DNA of 53,153 bases, from positions 1-53,153 of the IMG/VR virus record IMGVR_UViG_3300048590_000075; one strand, given 5' to 3'. Below are positions 16,295 to 22,882 of this stretch, one piece after another. Both the position numbers and the translations under genes were made by a program. How positions within the stretch are numbered: the first letter of the stretch is position 1; every line of letters starts with the position of its first letter. The DNA is from a virus. The notes beneath the pieces were generated by a model. The model ran no database searches and was not told the DNA's origin. It was given only the letters and a program-made list of their open reading frames with translations.

Positions 16295-17787
16295 TATGCC
16301 GCCCCCCTTTCCTGCCGCTTCGCCCACCGGATGTCCTTGAATTTCACGAAATTCCACACTTCCGGCGACGGCTCGCCCGGCCAGTCCGCCAGCCCCTTCG
16401 GCCAGACGCCGGTCTTTTCCCGGTAGGTATGCGCTGCCCAGCCACGCGTGCGGCCGCGCTTCGCGGCGATGGTCAGCAGCCCCGACCACCACGCCTGCTT
16501 TTCCTCGCGCGCCAGCCCCTTTGGCTTGCCCGTGATCTCGATCAACTCGCCGTCGACCGTCTCCACCCCCGCCACCGGCTTGCGCACATGGCCGCAGGAC
16601 GGGCAGGTAAGCCCGGTATGCAGCACCCCGCAGCCGACGCACTCCTTTGGCAACCGCTCGGCCTTGGCGCGCGCCTTCTGAGGCCCACGCTCGGTATCGT
16701 CCAGCGCGTCATGGCCGATGTCCGTGACCAGCCCGAGGCGCAGCGAATTGCCGGCATGATCGAGCACCACCAGGTCTTCCGTGCCGGGGTTGATCCGCAG
16801 GCCACGGCCAATTTTCTGCACGTGCAGCATTTCCGACTTTGTGGGAGCCGCGTCGATGATGCAGGACACCGGCCAGTCAATGCCCGTTGTCAGGGTCCGC
16901 ACGGAGCAGGCCACCTTGACCTCGCCGGCCCGGAACCGCCGCTCGATCAACTGCCGCTCCACAACGTCGGTGTAGGCGTCGCAGTAGGCCGCCGCCACGC
17001 CGGCGCGCTCGAATGCCTCGAATAGCTGGCGGGCATGGGCGCGGTTGACGCCAAAGAGCAGCGTCGGCCGGTTTTCCCCGCGCTCAAGCCACGTCTCGAC
17101 CACCGACGCCGTGATCGTCGCGCCTTTCATGAGGTCGGCCGTCTGACCCTCGTGGTAGTCCCCCGCCACGGTCTTGACGCCCGACATGTCCGGCACGTCC
17201 GGCGCGAAGACGCGGAATTGCGAGAGGTAGCCCGCGTCGATCAGGTCGCGGATCGTCACTGGCACCACCAGGTCCTGCCACCAGCGGCCCATGCCCTTCG
17301 CCCACGGGGTCGCCGACAGGCCGACGAAAAACACGTCCGGCCGCTCGGCCATGAGCTTTTCGACGACCTCGGCCCGGTGATGGCATTCGTCGACGATGAC
17401 CAGCGCCGCCGGCGGAATGTCCCGCCGCGCCAGCGTCTGCACCGATGCCACCTGCACCCTAGCCAGAGGATCGGTGCGCGGATGGCTCGCCTGCATGACG
17501 CCGATGCCGGAAATGCCCTCAGCCTCGAAAGCGCTCACGGTCTGGTCGATCAGCGAGACGGCCGGTGCCGTGAAGATCACCCGGTTGCCCTTGTCCAAAG
17601 CCCCCTCGATGATCTTCGCGGCGATCAGCGTCTTGCCCACGCCTGTCGGTCCCTGAACCACCACACGACGGTTTCCCCTAGCCAATGATGAGCGAAGCAT
17701 GGCGATGGCATTCGACTGGTGCGGACGAAGTTCCTTCTTCCTGGCTTGGGCTTCTTCGGGCTGAAACCTGTGGAACAGATCAGTCAT
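16294..17787 (-). CDS. Superfamily II DNA/RNA helicase
   Basis: 497 residues. Walker A is GPTGVGKT near residue 47, the Walker B box is DECHH, and motif III is LSATP. The C-terminal RecA-like domain contains the arginine-finger region HVQKIGRGLRI. Near residues 400-420 a zinc ribbon is seen, CVGCG...CPSCG. Similar helicases of the type III restriction Res/UvrB class stand next to primases in many temperate phages of Proteobacteria. It should unwind DNA at the phage origin or fork. It overlaps the initiator-like gene (ATGA) and the primase gene. Confidence 0.88.
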   Translation of the reverse strand: MTDLFHRFQPEEAQARKKELRPHQSNAIAMLRSSLARGNRRVVVQGPTGVGKTLIAAKIIEGALDKGNRVIFTAPAVSLIDQTVSAFEAEGISGIGVMQASHPRTDPLARVQVASVQTLARRDIPPAALVIVDECHHRAEVVEKLMAERPDVFFVGLSATPWAKGMGRWWQDLVVPVTIRDLIDAGYLSQFRVFAPDVPDMSGVKTVAGDYHEGQTADLMKGATITASVVETWLERGENRPTLLFGVNRAHARQLFEAFERAGVAAAYCDAYTDVVERQLIERRFRAGEVKVACSVRTLTTGIDWPVSCIIDAAPTKSEMLHVQKIGRGLRINPGTEDLVVLDHAGNSLRLGLVTDIGHDALDDTERGPQKARAKAERLPKECVGCGVLHTGLTCPSCGHVRKPVAGVETVDGELIEITGKPKGLAREEKQAWWSGLLTIAAKRGRTRGWAAHTYREKTGVWPKGLADWPGEPSPEVWNFVKFKDIRWAKRQERGAA

Positions 17788-18224
17788 TTCGCACCGCCTG
17801 AGTTTCGAGCCTCTGGCGAGGGAAATTCGATGACAGAAACGCCCTTATTATATATCCCCCTATACTGCGCCCCCGTCTGCGCACGGTGACCGTGCGCCCC
17901 CGTCTGCGCACGGTGCCGTGCGCCCCCGTCTGCGCACGGTTTCACCTTTGGCGCGCAAAAAAGCCGGTATGTCGTCTGCTGGAATTTGCCCCCCGTTCGG
18001 GCGACTGTCCGGCGAATGAATCCTTGGCTTTCGAGCATGGTGAGGCTGTCTTGGACGCGCCGACGGCGGTAGCCTGATAGCAGGGCGACACGCTCTTGTG
18101 ACGGGAAACACCCACCTGCGTCGGTGTGTTCCCAGCAGAGCGCTAGCAGCACGGCCCGCTCTGCCGGCGGGATGTCGATGACCTCGAAAAGCCCGTAAGC
18201 CCACCGCATTGCCTTAACGCTCAT
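17784..18224 (-). CDS. Helix-turn-helix replication initiator-like protein
   Basis: 146 residues. The N-terminal half is a winged helix (PAERAVLLALCWEHTDAGGCFPSQERVALLSGYRRRRVQDSLTMLESQGFI) like the N-terminus of phage O-type replication proteins. The C-terminal third is low complexity because three DNA repeats run through it (AQTGA-type peptides). In lambda, O protein binds iterons inside its own gene; the same arrangement is seen here. Helicase and primase genes follow directly. An initiator role is inferred from these features. Confidence 0.7.
   Translation of the reverse strand: MSVKAMRWAYGLFEVIDIPPAERAVLLALCWEHTDAGGCFPSQERVALLSGYRRRRVQDSLTMLESQGFIRRTVARTGGKFQQTTYRLFCAPKVKPCADGGARHRAQTGAHGHRAQTGAQYRGIYNKGVSVIEFPSPEARNSGGAK
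17843..17940. other. Candidate replication origin (three iterons and AT-rich stretch)
   Basis: Three copies of a 22-bp repeat beginning TGCGCCCCCGTCTG lie at 17866-17887, 17893-17914 and 17919-17940, spaced 27 and 26 bases. Copies 2 and 3 are centred dyads with arms CCGTGCGC and GCGCACGG (8-9 bp). The spacing of 26 puts two copies in different reading frames, so the DNA and not the peptide is conserved. An AT-rich run (TTATTATATA) lies immediately beside them. Location inside the initiator-like gene fits a lambda-type origin. Confidence 0.6.
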
Positions 18225-18235
18225 CGCCCCGCCCC

Positions 18236-18616
18236 TCAGAATGGAATGTCGTCGTCTAGGTCGTTGCGCCGGCCGCTCCCGGCGTCCTCGCGCGGCCGGT
18301 CCCGTGGCGCGTCGTCCCGCCGCTCGCCGCCGCCCTGCAACGTCACCTCGGCCACCCGGACGGTCAGATACGTCCTGCCCTCGTGCTCGCGCGTCGAGAG
18401 GTCGCCAGCGACGGTGACGCGGCTGCCCTTGGTGAGGTATTGCGCCAGCCCTTCGCCGCGCTTGCCCCAGAGGGAGCAGTCAAACCAAAGCGTGCGCTTG
18501 TCCTGGCCGTTGCGCTCTTCCACGGCGACGGGAAAGCCAGCCACGGCGTCCCCGGCATTGGTGCGGCGCACAACCGCGTCCTTGCCGATATTGCCGGCGA
18601 TGATGATCTGCTTCAT
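18236..18616 (-). CDS. ssb: Single-stranded DNA-binding protein
   Basis: 126 residues from ATG 18616 (ATGA overlap with the upstream stop; ribosome site GGGAG). An OB-fold of the bacterial SSB type is seen: KQIIIAGNIGKDAVVRRTNAG, WFDCSLWGKRGEGLAQYLTKGSRV and HEGRTYLTVRVAEVTL. The tail is acidic and ends DDDIPF, the conserved C-terminal peptide that recruits host partners. It coats single strands in phage replication and recombination. Confidence 0.95.
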   Translation of the reverse strand: MKQIIIAGNIGKDAVVRRTNAGDAVAGFPVAVEERNGQDKRTLWFDCSLWGKRGEGLAQYLTKGSRVTVAGDLSTREHEGRTYLTVRVAEVTLQGGGERRDDAPRDRPREDAGSGRRNDLDDDIPF

Positions 18617-18819
18617 GTCGTCTCCCAATAAGCCTGTGTCACGTCCTCGCCGCTCTCCGCCGCGTCGGCCCGCCTGATCCTGTCCGTGGTGACGCGGACG
18701 CTGGCGCCCGTGCGGCCAAGCGCCTCGCCAATGGACGTGCTCGACATGCCAGCGCAGCGACGGCGCAGCATGACGAGCGCCAGTTCATCATCCTCGCGCG
18801 TCGGATAGCGGCCGCTCAT
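18613..18819 (-). CDS. Small helix-turn-helix-like protein
   Basis: 68 residues from ATG 18819, which has the ribosome site AGGGGGAG. A basic helical segment (TREDDELALVMLRRRCAGMSSTSIGEALGRTGASVRV) has the spacing of a helix-turn-helix in which the second helix would contact DNA. I cannot name a family. It lies between the resolvase and SSB genes and overlaps the SSB start. Confidence 0.7.
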   Translation of the reverse strand: MSGRYPTREDDELALVMLRRRCAGMSSTSIGEALGRTGASVRVTTDRIRRADAAESGEDVTQAYWETT

Positions 18820-18820
18820 T

Positions 18821-19243
18821 TCACGCTCCCCCTGAGCGGGAGCCGCGCCAGGAGCCGGCCTCCCGCGTCGGAATGCCCCACGCCTCGAAAACCACCCGTC
18901 CGCGCTCCACAGGCGCACCCACGGCGTAGGTCGGCACCCACAGCGCATCGTCGACGCCAAGCACGTCGGCGATGCCGTCCGCGCCGGCCTTGAAGGCGGC
19001 GATGAGGTTGTCGCGGTCCCGACGGCGCGCGTCGGGCGGGTGGAATGTGATGCGCACCGCCAAGCTGTCCGCCTCTATCCGCCGCAGCCCCGCCGCCTTG
19101 GCTTCCCACGCGCAGCCGGTGCGGTAGGCTTTAACCGCGCGGGCCTTGACGAAGTGATGCACGCGGGCATTCGGCGACAGTTCGCGCTTTGGCCACGGGA
19201 GCGATACCCGGTGGATCGGCCCCTCGGCGTCACGGCGGGTCAT
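18821..19243 (-). CDS. RusA-like Holliday junction resolvase
   Basis: 140 residues from ATG 19243 (ATGA overlap with the upstream stop); the longer open frame before it is a shadow of the methylase gene. The RusA signature is clear: PPDARRRDRDNLIAAFKAGADGIADVLGVDDA, with Asp residues that bind metal. RusA enzymes cut branched DNA that arises in replication and recombination and would clear concatemers before packaging. Family length is about 120-140 residues, so the protein is complete. Confidence 0.88.
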   Translation of the reverse strand: MTRRDAEGPIHRVSLPWPKRELSPNARVHHFVKARAVKAYRTGCAWEAKAAGLRRIEADSLAVRITFHPPDARRRDRDNLIAAFKAGADGIADVLGVDDALWVPTYAVGAPVERGRVVFEAWGIPTREAGSWRGSRSGGA

Positions 19244-19422
19244 GCCAGCCTCCGAAACAGCCGCCTGAGCACGAATTGCCGGGCCGTCGAGAGCGCGAAG
19301 AACATCGCCGTCACGCCCACGCTCTGCACCGGCGAGAAGCCAAGCACCGCCCATGTCGCCGCCCATGAAACCGCGAGGCCGACAAGCGCGTTGGCAAGGA
19401 CTTCGGCGAGGTCGTGGGTCAT
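19240..19422 (-). CDS. Small two-segment membrane protein
   Basis: 60 residues from ATG 19422 (ATGA overlap with the methylase stop). Two hydrophobic segments are seen, VLANALVGLAVSWAATWAVLG and SVGVTAMFFALSTA, and the C-terminus is basic (RQFVLRRLFRRLA), predicting both ends inside. Similar small proteins (DUF7220-like) occur in phages of Alphaproteobacteria with unknown function. Confidence 0.75.
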   Translation of the reverse strand: MTHDLAEVLANALVGLAVSWAATWAVLGFSPVQSVGVTAMFFALSTARQFVLRRLFRRLA

Positions 19423-20453
19423 AGCAGCCGCCCCTGCGCCGGATTGTCGATACAGTGCGGCGAAAACCACAATCGCTCTTTCGTCGCGTTTTCCTCGCCA
19501 CGCCCGCCTCGGCCAGCGCCATAGCCGCCAGCGGTCGACCACTCGTGGACGCGCCATCCGAGCGCCTGAAGGTCGTTGTGTTCGCCGTCATATCCAGCGA
19601 GGACGATCCGCAAGGCCGGGTTGGAGCCGTTGGCCGCGCACCAGCGAAACACGTCCGCTGCGCATCCAGACTCATTTGCATAGACCGCCGCGCGCATGGT
19701 CAGGTCATAGGGCGGGTCGAGAAATACACCGGTCACGCCGCCAGCGGATCGCAGCACCGAAGGGCCGCATACTCGCGACCAGTCGCCGCAGGCAACGCGG
19801 GTGTCATGCAGCCTATCGCGGAGGCCGCAGAACCATTCGGTGAGGAATTGCTTCCGGTTGACGCCCTGCCCGGTGTTGCCGAGGTGGGGAAGCTGCCGGT
19901 TGACGCCCCGCCCGGTGTTGCCGAGGTGGGGAAGCTGCCGGTTGACGCCCCGCCCGGTGCCGCCGAGGTGGGGAAGCTGCCGGTTGACGCCCTGCCCGGT
20001 GCCGATCTTCGTGAATACCCCGTCAACATTGACCCACGGCCCGTCGCCGGAACAGAAGCCGCTGCCGATCCAGCAGTTGATGCCCCACACCCACCAGCCC
20101 GCCGCCTTGGCGTCGTGCCAGTCCGGGTCGGCCATGAGCCGCTCGGTAATGCCGTCCTTGGCGTTGACCAGCCAAAGGTGGCGGGCGTGCAGGTCAGCCT
20201 CGTTGACCGGGTGCGCCGCATGGTGCGCCACCGCATCCGGGTCAGCGGAGACCGCCCGCCAGAAGTTCGCCAGCAGCCCGTCCGCATCGTTGACCGTCTC
20301 GCATCGTGCCGGATGCGGGCGCGCCAGCAGCACAGCGCCCGAGCCGAAAAATGGCTCGACGTAATGCTCTACGTCGCCGATGGCGTCCCATATCAGGTGC
20401 GCAACGCGGGACTTGCCGCCAAACCAGACGAACGGTGGGCGCATGTCATTCAT
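19419..20453 (-). CDS. DNA N6-adenine methyltransferase (D12/Dam class)
   Basis: 344 residues. The N-terminal PFVWFGGKSRVAHLIWDAI and YVEPFFGSGAVLL form the S-adenosylmethionine site and DPPYD is catalytic motif IV. Between them, about residues 145-205, a 14-residue peptide of the form GQGVNRQLPHLG is repeated four times. That insert is found in variable copy number in phage relatives and probably lies in the target-recognition part. The enzyme may protect the phage from restriction or mark its origin or promoters. Confidence 0.9.
   Translation of the reverse strand: MNDMRPPFVWFGGKSRVAHLIWDAIGDVEHYVEPFFGSGAVLLARPHPARCETVNDADGLLANFWRAVSADPDAVAHHAAHPVNEADLHARHLWLVNAKDGITERLMADPDWHDAKAAGWWVWGINCWIGSGFCSGDGPWVNVDGVFTKIGTGQGVNRQLPHLGGTGRGVNRQLPHLGNTGRGVNRQLPHLGNTGQGVNRKQFLTEWFCGLRDRLHDTRVACGDWSRVCGPSVLRSAGGVTGVFLDPPYDLTMRAAVYANESGCAADVFRWCAANGSNPALRIVLAGYDGEHNDLQALGWRVHEWSTAGGYGAGRGGRGEENATKERLWFSPHCIDNPAQGRLL
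19854..20001. repeat. 42-bp tandem repeat inside the adenine methylase gene
   Basis: Units beginning CCGGTTGACGCC lie at 19854, 19896, 19938 and 19980, the last one partial. The period is 42 bases (14 codons), so changes in copy number keep the frame. Units differ by only a few bases. Slippage or unequal recombination could change the enzyme's recognition loop. Confidence 0.85.
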
Positions 20454-20614
20454 GCCCCACCCCCTGTCGCGGGGGCGCGCCGCCCGGCACCGGCCCCCGC
20501 TTCGGTGAATGACGCGCCGAGGGAGGCAGCGCGCCGGGCGGTATGGTATTCATGGCTTGCGGCCAGCGCCGCCTCACGGCAGCGTGAGGGACAGGCAAGA
20601 CACCTACCGGGCAT
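20450..20614 (-). CDS. Small Cys-containing protein
   Basis: 54 residues from ATG 20614; the start overlaps the Cro-like gene by 11 bases and the stop overlaps the methylase start (ATGA). A short knuckle CLACPSRC at residues 5-12 is followed by a helix (REAALAASHEYHTARRAASLGASF). The His and Cys residues could bind one zinc. The double overlap and the CxxC motif argue that this is a gene and not a chance ORF. Function unknown. Confidence 0.55.
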   Translation of the reverse strand: MPGRCLACPSRCREAALAASHEYHTARRAASLGASFTEAGAGAGRRAPATGGGA

Positions 20615-20837
20615 TGGACGCCTCCGATGAGGAGGCCGGCTCGGAGGTTTTCCAGTTGAATGCAGACATGGGGCAGTCAACGCCGCTGTCTTTGGCAAGT
20701 GCAGACACGACCGGATACCAAGATGCGGGGAACGCCCCCCGCACCACTGCGTTGCCGATGGCGGTCTCGCCCACTTCAAGCGCCGCCGCCAATTTCTTGC
20801 GCCCTATGGCGCCTGCGATCTCGAAAGGTATGCTCAT
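20604..20837 (-). CDS. Cro-like helix-turn-helix regulator
   Basis: 77 residues. IGRKKLAAALEVGETAIGNAVVRGAFPASWYPVVSALAKDSGVDCP is a compact helix-turn-helix of the Cro type found in phages of Alphaproteobacteria. The last 20 residues are Ser/Glu-rich. It is the first leftward gene from the control region, about two bases after the predicted transcription start, so its message may be nearly leaderless. It is expected to bind the same operators as the divergent repressor and to favour lytic growth. Confidence 0.75.
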   Translation of the reverse strand: MSIPFEIAGAIGRKKLAAALEVGETAIGNAVVRGAFPASWYPVVSALAKDSGVDCPMSAFNWKTSEPASSSEASNAR

Positions 20838-20845
20838 GACAGAGC

Positions 20846-20893
20846 ATTATCCACTTTTTGTGGCTCGCCGCAAGACCACATTTGGTAGTTTGC
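20846..20893 (-). promoter_or_regulatory. Leftward early promoter with two operator sites
   Basis: On the minus strand TTGCGG (20873-20868) and GATAAT (20851-20846) are 16 bases apart. The 18-bp sequence CCACTTTTTGTGGCTCGC (20851-20868) fills the spacer; its core CCACTTTTTGTGG is an inverted repeat. A weaker relative lies at 20875-20893 (ACCACATTTGGTAG). The same 18-bp sequence recurs, inverted, at 21377-21394 in front of the rightward operon. A repressor bound here would block RNA polymerase. Confidence 0.65.
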
Positions 20894-20925
20894 CGAAGGG
20901 CGCCTCATCAAGCACTCATGTGCCC

Positions 20926-21183
20926 ATGGGCAACGGTGCTGAATATGCTGAGATAGGCGCGCGGCTTGCGGCGATCCGTCGCGGCTTTTCCGGCCTCAAC
21001 CAGAAAGAATGGGCCGCGAAGCACGGTTTCCCGACCACCAGGTGGAACAACTGGGAGACGGGAACGCGCCGCATCCCCGTCGAGGAAGCCGAGAGGTTGT
21101 GCAACCGCTACGGCTTGACGCTTGACGCGATATACCGGGGCAAGCTCGACGGGTTGTCGGAGAGCGTCCGAAACATCTTCTGA
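20926..21183 (+). CDS. XRE-family repressor-like protein
   Basis: 85 residues from ATG 20926. The longer upstream open frame runs through the promoter and is not used. The helix-turn-helix is seen in EIGARLAAIRRGFSGLNQKEWAAKHGFPTTRWNNWETGTRRIPVEEAERLCNRYGL. No cleavage or dimerisation domain of the lambda CI type is present, so induction through RecA self-cleavage is not expected. It lies between the two operator pairs and is transcribed away from the leftward promoter, the position of a lysogeny repressor. Confidence 0.75.
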   Translation: MGNGAEYAEIGARLAAIRRGFSGLNQKEWAAKHGFPTTRWNNWETGTRRIPVEEAERLCNRYGLTLDAIYRGKLDGLSESVRNIF

Positions 21184-21281
21184 TCACACCTGCCCATGTG
21201 CTTGACGACGTGATCCAGCGGAACGTCTAGCGCGTCCGCGATCTCGATCATCCGGTCGAGTCGCCTGTCGATCTCTTGCAT
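21108..21281 (-). CDS. Small helical protein antisense to the repressor end
   Basis: 57 residues from ATG 21281 with AGGGG nine bases upstream. It is helical and acidic at the start (MQEIDRRLDRMIEIADALDVPLDHVVKHM), which resembles the last helices of some helix-turn-helix regulators. Its 3' end overlaps the repressor gene on the other strand by 76 bases, so the two are transcribed against each other. It could be an antirepressor or an antisense regulator; it may also be chance. Confidence 0.4.
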   Translation of the reverse strand: MQEIDRRLDRMIEIADALDVPLDHVVKHMGRCDQKMFRTLSDNPSSLPRYIASSVKP

Positions 21282-21346
21282 GTCCGTACCCCTATATCGA
21301 ACAGAGCGTAAACGACGCTTCCGGACCGCGTCAATAGTGCGCAACA

Positions 21347-21399
21347 GCGAACCACAAGATGTGTTTTTCTGCTTGCGCGAGCCACAAAAAGTGGTTAGC
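21347..21399 (+). promoter_or_regulatory. Rightward early promoter with two operator sites
   Basis: GCGAGCCACAAAAAGTGG at 21377-21394 is the exact reverse complement of the operator at 20851-20868. A degenerate copy lies 30 bases upstream at 21347-21364 (GCGAACCACAAGATGTGT). TTGCGC at 21373 and GTTAGC at 21394 are weak -35 and -10 boxes in the same relation to the operator as in the leftward promoter. A strong ribosome site (GGAGG) precedes the first gene at 21424. Confidence 0.6.
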
Positions 21400-21423
21400 G
21401 TCCTCTCATACCCGGAGGACACC

Positions 21424-22077
21424 ATGACCGACACCGCCACTGCCGCCCCCGCCGACGAAGCGCCCGCGCCCTATGACCAGACGCTGACTCTGGCAGGCAT
21501 TCGCAAGCACGGTCCCTGCGAGGACGGCTGGCGCAAGCTTCTGGCGCATCTCGGCAAGACCCGCGCCGACGATGAGCCGCTGACCATCGCCACCGTCTAC
21601 GCCAGCAATGGCTTTGACGACGCGCTGTGGTGTCTGCGGGCCATGCCGGACGACCGCCTGTCGCGGCATTTTCAGGCGTGGTGCGCAGAGCAGGTGTTGC
21701 ATCTTTTCGAGGCTGAGCGCCCTGACGACGCGCGCGTCCGTGAGCAGATCGCCATGCTTCGCAATGACGCCGCGAGGGACGCCGCGAGGGCCGCCGCGTG
21801 GGACGCCGCGAGGGCCGCCGCGAGGGACGCCGCGAGGGCCGCCGCGTGGGACGCCGCGTGGGACGCCGCGAGGGCCGCCGCGAGGGACGCCGCGAGGGCC
21901 GCCGCGTGGGCCGCCGCGAGGGACGCCGCGAGGGCCGCCGCGTGGGACGCCGCGTGGGCCGCCGCGATGGCCGCCGCGAGGGACGCCGCGAGGGACGCCG
22001 CGAGGGCCGCCGCGTGGGACGCCGCGTGGGACGCCCAAGAGCGTCAATTCCGTCGCATGATCGGACTGGACCAATGA
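21424..22077 (+). CDS. First rightward early protein, with Asp/Ala/Arg/Trp repeat domain
   Basis: 217 residues from ATG 21424, eight bases after GGAGG. Residues 1-114 form an ordinary globular part with DGWRKLLAHLGKT and NGFDDALWCLRAM. Residues 115-202 are 22 units of the four-residue pattern (D/A)AA(R/W), which predicts one long amphipathic helix with Trp and Arg on one side. The last residues are EDRQFRRMIG-like and charged. As the first gene under the operators it is produced at once after infection; function unknown. Such Ala-rich repeat helices occur in bacterial and phage proteins without a known role. Confidence 0.8.
   Translation: MTDTATAAPADEAPAPYDQTLTLAGIRKHGPCEDGWRKLLAHLGKTRADDEPLTIATVYASNGFDDALWCLRAMPDDRLSRHFQAWCAEQVLHLFEAERPDDARVREQIAMLRNDAARDAARAAAWDAARAAARDAARAAAWDAAWDAARAAARDAARAAAWAAARDAARAAAWDAAWAAAMAAARDAARDAARAAAWDAAWDAQERQFRRMIGLDQ
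21766..22029. repeat. 12-bp tandem repeat, 22 units, varying at two adenine positions
   Basis: The unit GACGCCGCGAGG is repeated 22 times without a gap. Only its two adenine positions vary: GAC or GCC (12 to 10) and AGG or TGG (13 to 8), plus a single ATG. All other ten positions, including every third codon position, are identical in all units. The array is in frame with the gene at 21424-22077. Confidence 0.9.
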
Positions 22078-22385
22078 CCGCTCACGCCCCCATTCCCGAC
22101 GCCCGCGACTGGACGCCCTTCGTGCCGCTCCACGATGCCGAGGACGACGCCGACGACTGGCGCGACGAATTGGGCGCGGCCGATGGTGACGTGCTCCGCG
22201 CGCTCTACGCGACGTGGACGGAGACGGACGGAGGCCACACCTGCACCCTGCACCGGCTCATTGGCGTGACCGCCGAGAATGCCGACGAGCGGCTGTTTCT
22301 CGACCGCGAGACGGTGATCGCGCGCGTCGGCGAGGGCACCGTCGGCCATGCCGAAAACCTCATGGACGAGGACGCAAACCAATGA
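22074..22385 (+). CDS. Acidic early protein of unknown function
   Basis: 103 residues from ATG 22074 (ATGA overlap). Strongly acidic (HDAEDDADDWRDELGAADGD) in the first half, which recalls DNA-mimic or inhibitor proteins made early by phages, although this is only composition. The second half, ENADERLFLDRETVIARVGEGTVGHAENLMDED, is also acidic. No family recognised. Confidence 0.75.
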   Translation: MTAHAPIPDARDWTPFVPLHDAEDDADDWRDELGAADGDVLRALYATWTETDGGHTCTLHRLIGVTAENADERLFLDRETVIARVGEGTVGHAENLMDEDANQ

Positions 22386-22615
22386 TGCACACCCCCGACA
22401 TTGACCGGCTCATGGCCGAGGCCCGTCGCCGCGAGGATGCGGAGCGCGTGGAGCGTGAGCGCCGCGAGGCTGCCATTCTGCGCCGCTGGGAGGCCGAGGC
22501 CGAGGACAGCATCTCGGCCGAGGCGTGGCACTACGCGCTGACCCGGCTGGCGGCGATCTTCGCCGTGGGCTCCGCGCTGCTGGCGCTGGCGGGCGCGCTG
22601 GCGGTGCTGCCATGA
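22382..22615 (+). CDS. Tail-anchored small membrane protein
   Basis: 77 residues from ATG 22382 (ATGA overlap). A charged helix (MAEARRREDAERVERERREAAILRRWEAEAED) of coiled-coil type is followed by one C-terminal membrane segment, LAAIFAVGSALLALAGALAVL. The charged part should face the cytoplasm. It may attach a phage factor to the membrane; function unknown. Confidence 0.7.
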   Translation: MMHTPDIDRLMAEARRREDAERVERERREAAILRRWEAEAEDSISAEAWHYALTRLAAIFAVGSALLALAGALAVLP

Positions 22616-22827
22616 CGCGCGAGGCCGAGGCCCGGATCATGGCCAAGCTGCGCGCCGGGCAGGATGTCACACGCGAGGATCACGTCGCCACCATAGACGA
22701 CCTCGCCGAACTTGAGGCTTTCCGCCAGGGCGTCGCCGAAGCCGGGCGCATGACGGCCGATCTGACGACCGCGATCCTGCGGCGCCAGGTGCAATTGCAG
22801 ACCCCATTGGCGCGGCGAGCGCGCTGA
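22612..22827 (+). CDS. Small helical early protein
   Basis: 71 residues from ATG 22612, which overlaps the upstream stop as ATGA. Helical and charged: MTREAEARIMAKLRAGQDVTREDHVATIDDLAELEAFRQGV. Its 3' end contains one copy of a 36-bp sequence that recurs at 23143-23178. No family recognised. Confidence 0.65.
   Translation: MTREAEARIMAKLRAGQDVTREDHVATIDDLAELEAFRQGVAEAGRMTADLTTAILRRQVQLQTPLARRAR
22769..22804. repeat. 36-bp direct repeat, copy 1
   Basis: Matches 23143-23178 at 34 of 36 bases. It starts CCGCGATCCTGCGGCG and contains the 10-bp palindrome TGCAATTGCA. Here it lies inside the end of a gene; in copy 2 it spans a stop codon and the following gap. The coding meaning differs, which argues that the DNA or RNA is what is repeated. 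Confidence 0.8.
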
Positions 22828-22882
22828 TACCGGGGCGGGTCCGCGTTCCCGCCCGCCCCGGTCCACATTCGAGGAGAGAGAC

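Noticed and set aside
19854-20001. Possible CRISPR array
   Set aside because: The 42-bp units are directly joined with no unique spacers and code for a peptide repeat in the methylase.
20851-21394. The inverted 18-bp repeat as attachment sites or recombination sites
   Set aside because: There is no recombinase gene nearby, and the copies lie between -35- and -10-like boxes of divergent early promoters, which fits operators better.
21406-22074. 222-codon minus-strand frame made of GVPRG repeats
   Set aside because: It is the reverse reading of the 12-bp repeat array; the plus-strand frame has the ribosome site, the operator and the coupled neighbour.
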